From Tepidiphilus sp. J10 (lineage in GTDB: Bacteria > Pseudomonadota > Gammaproteobacteria > Burkholderiales > Thiobacillaceae): DNA of 36,358 nucleotides. The position numbers were made by a program, and so were the translations under genes. Each line of letters starts with the position of its first letter. The first letter of the stretch is position 1. The stretch covers positions 1-36,358 of the forward strand of contig CAMDGQ010000038.1 in NCBI GenBank assembly GCA_945897955.1, in the 5' to 3' direction. This document shows, one piece after another, positions 34,944 through 36,358 of this stretch. Under the pieces are notes generated by a model, which made no database searches, was not told the DNA's origin, and saw only the letters and a list, made by a program, of their open reading frames with translations.

Positions 34944-36078
34944 TTCGTGCGCCGTTTTCCTGCATTAGTTTGATGAAACGATCGAACAGGTAAGCAACGT
35001 CATGCGGCCCCGGGCTGGCTTCCGGGTGCCCCTGGAAACTGAAAGCTGGCACGTCAGTCCGCTCGATGCCCTGCAACGATCCATCAAACAAAGAAACATG
35101 GGTAACCCGCAGATTGGCCGGCAGGCTGTCGATGTCCACCGCAAAACCGTGGTTCTGGCTGGTGATCATCACGCGCTTGCTGTCCAGATCCTGAACCGGA
35201 TGATTGCCGCCGTGATGACCGAACTTCATCTTTACTGTGCGCGCACCCGAGGCGAGACCCAGCAGCTGGTGCCCAAGGCAGATGCCGTAGATTGGCATGC
35301 GCGCGGCCAACAAATCCTGGATAGCGTGAATGGCGTAGTCACAAGGTTCCGGATCACCCGGCCCATTCGACAAAAAGACACCATCAGGCTGCATCGCCAA
35401 TACTTCTGCAGCCGTTGTTTGAGCAGGAACCACGGTGACCTTGCAGCCGCGACTGGTCAGCATGCGCAGAATATTGCGCTTGACGCCAAAGTCGTAGGCC
35501 ACGACGTTGAAACGCGGTATGCCAGCAGAAGCAAACCCCTTGCCCAAAGCCCACTCACCTTCCTGCCATTCCGCCGCTTCCTTGCAGGACACCACCTTGG
35601 CAAGATCCTGACCGCTCATGTTCGGGCACGCGCGCGCACGCTCCAGCGCTACCGCCGGGTCAACATCACCAACGGCTATGCATCCATTCTGGGCGCCCTT
35701 TTCCCGCAGCAAGCGAGTCAATTTGCGCGTATCAATCCCTGCGATACCGACCACATTGTTCAATTTCATGTAATCGGACAAAGTTTCGTTCATTCGGAAA
35801 TTGCTTGCCAGCAAAGGCAAATCTCGAATGATCAGTCCTGATGCATGCACTCGTGAGGATTCGGAATCCTCGTTGTTGGTGCCGACGTTACCGATATGCG
35901 GATAAGTCAGCGTAACAATCTGACGACAATAAGAAGGATCGGTCAGGATTTCCTGATAACCGGTCATTGAAGTGTTGAAAACCACTTCACCTACGCCATA
36001 ACCCTCGGCGCCAATACCGATACCACGGAAAACCGTACCATCAGCCAATACCAAAATTGCAGGCACGAACGCAGACAA
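34936..36078 (-). CDS. carA: Carbamoyl-phosphate synthase small (glutaminase) subunit
   Basis: A 380-residue amidotransferase that supplies ammonia from glutamine to CarB. The class I triad is present in [10 protein letters not shown] (nucleophile Cys), and in [13 protein letters not shown] (His and Glu). It starts [18 protein letters not shown], as in other proteobacterial CarA. The start codon is TTG at 36078, preceded by AGGGG at about 6 bp; the next in-frame GTG, at 36066, is less likely. A consensus promoter lies 73-101 bp upstream. Confidence 0.96.
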   Translation of the reverse strand: MSAFVPAILVLADGTVFRGIGIGAEGYGVGEVVFNTSMTGYQEILTDPSYCRQIVTLTYPHIGNVGTNNEDSESSRVHASGLIIRDLPLLASNFRMNETLSDYMKLNNVVGIAGIDTRKLTRLLREKGAQNGCIAVGDVDPAVALERARACPNMSGQDLAKVVSCKEAAEWQEGEWALGKGFASAGIPRFNVVAYDFGVKRNILRMLTSRGCKVTVVPAQTTAAEVLAMQPDGVFLSNGPGDPEPCDYAIHAIQDLLAARMPIYGICLGHQLLGLASGARTVKMKFGHHGGNHPVQDLDSKRVMITSQNHGFAVDIDSLPANLRVTHVSLFDGSLQGIERTDVPAFSFQGHPEASPGPHDVAYLFDRFIKLMQENGARNA

Positions 36079-36103
36079 GATAACCCCTGGTTCAGATGTG
36101 ACA

Positions 36104-36131
36104 AGCGGGACAGACTTGCGTCCATCCCGCT
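36104..36131 (-). promoter_or_regulatory. Stem-loop in the carA leader
   Basis: A 7-bp stem AGCGGGA/TCCCGCT with a 14-nt loop, between the carA promoter and start. It has no T-run after it. It might affect translation or transcription of carAB, but no pyrimidine-specific attenuator or riboswitch is recognised. Confidence 0.35.
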
Positions 36132-36150
36132 CGATTGAAAAGTGTTTGCA

Positions 36151-36179
36151 ATTATACGTTTACGAGCCGCGCCGCTCAA
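36151..36179 (-). promoter_or_regulatory. Sigma-70 promoter of carAB-greA
   Basis: Minus strand: -35 TTGAGC (36179-36174), 17-bp spacer, perfect -10 TATAAT (36156-36151). The start of transcription would be near 36144, giving a leader of about 66 nt that holds a small stem-loop. Confidence 0.75.
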
Positions 36180-36210
36180 GCCTGCAATAGACGAGCATAA
36201 GCGCGTTTTA

Positions 36211-36243
36211 CAAAAGCCAACGCCCCGCTTTGCGGGGCGTTGG
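36211..36243 (-). terminator. rrn operon terminator after 5S rRNA
   Basis: A 12-bp perfect stem CCAACGCCCCGC and complement with a 3-nt loop, followed on the minus strand by CTTTTG. It lies just after the 5S rRNA 3' end and closes the rRNA transcription unit. Confidence 0.9.
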
Positions 36244-36253
36244 TGAGGGGGGA

Positions 36254-36358
36254 GTCTGGCGATGACCTACTTTCGCGGGCGGAGAGCCTACTATCATTGG
36301 CGCTGGGGCGTTTCACGGTCCTGTTCGGGATGGGAAGGGGTGGGACCGCCCCGCTATG
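36254..36358 (-). rRNA. rrf: 5S ribosomal RNA, 5' end beyond the right edge
   Basis: The reverse strand reads CATAGCGGGGCGGTCCCACC, continues with the CCCATCCCGAACAGGACCGT core and ends with GAAAGTAGGTCATCGCCAGA, all typical of betaproteobacterial 5S rRNA. The 3' end pairs with the missing 5' bases, of which about 10 lie outside the window. An rRNA operon therefore lies just to the right, transcribed toward carA. Confidence 0.93.

Overview
The window reads as a high-GC betaproteobacterial chromosome, probably Rhodocyclales or a close relative. This is inferred from protein resemblance and gene order (carA-carB-greA-DUF4149, yhbY, rlmE-ftsH-folP-glmM, pst genes), not from a 16S sequence. Almost all of it is coding. 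No CRISPR array, tRNA or intact insertion sequence was seen.

Layout from left to right. (1) 1-2227, minus strand: 5' part of a class-I-like polyphosphate kinase 2 gene (cut by the left edge), an M48-type metalloprotease, and a Lys/Ala/Pro-rich small basic protein. (2) 2436-7313, plus strand: phosphoketolase and glycogen phosphorylase, 18 nt apart, a phosphorolytic glycogen/sugar-phosphate branch. (3) 7680-15693, minus strand: a compact eight-gene operon. In transcription order it encodes a coiled-coil protein, an ABC-type substrate-binding protein fused to an OmpA domain, an ABC permease, an ABC ATPase, a two-helix membrane coiled-coil protein, a PspA/IM30 homologue, an unusual AAA+ ATPase and a TerB-like protein. 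A good sigma-70-like promoter precedes it. (4) 16136-19255, plus strand: a PlcP-type metallophosphoesterase and two tandem GT4 glycosyltransferases, the arrangement expected for replacing phospholipids by glycolipids. (5) 19405-25371, minus strand: pstS-pstC-pstA-pstB followed by a divergent pyruvate-kinase-like gene and a small conserved-looking protein. (6) 25560-31711: the housekeeping cluster glmM, folP, ftsH, rlmE, with yhbY on the other strand, then a DUF4149-like membrane gene and greA. (7) 31728-36078, minus strand: carB and carA, and at the right edge the 3' part of a 5S rRNA gene followed by its terminator.

The main regulatory reading is a dispersed phosphate-starvation (PhoB-type) signature. 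Tandem 7-mers resembling CTGTCAT, spaced every 11 bp, lie upstream of ppk2, the pyruvate-kinase-like gene, plcP and pstS. In three of the four (ppk2, pyk-like, pstS) a TAnnnT hexamer starts exactly 10 bp after the last 7-mer. Together these genes would import phosphate (Pst), recycle phosphate from membrane lipids (PlcP plus glycosyltransferases), draw on or build polyphosphate (PPK2) and adjust lower glycolysis (pyk-like).

The best candidate for a poorly described system is the eight-gene PspA/AAA+/TerB/ABC/SBP-OmpA operon. It looks like an envelope-spanning sensor or transporter coupled to an ESCRT-III-like membrane remodeller. Its substrate and function cannot be read from sequence.
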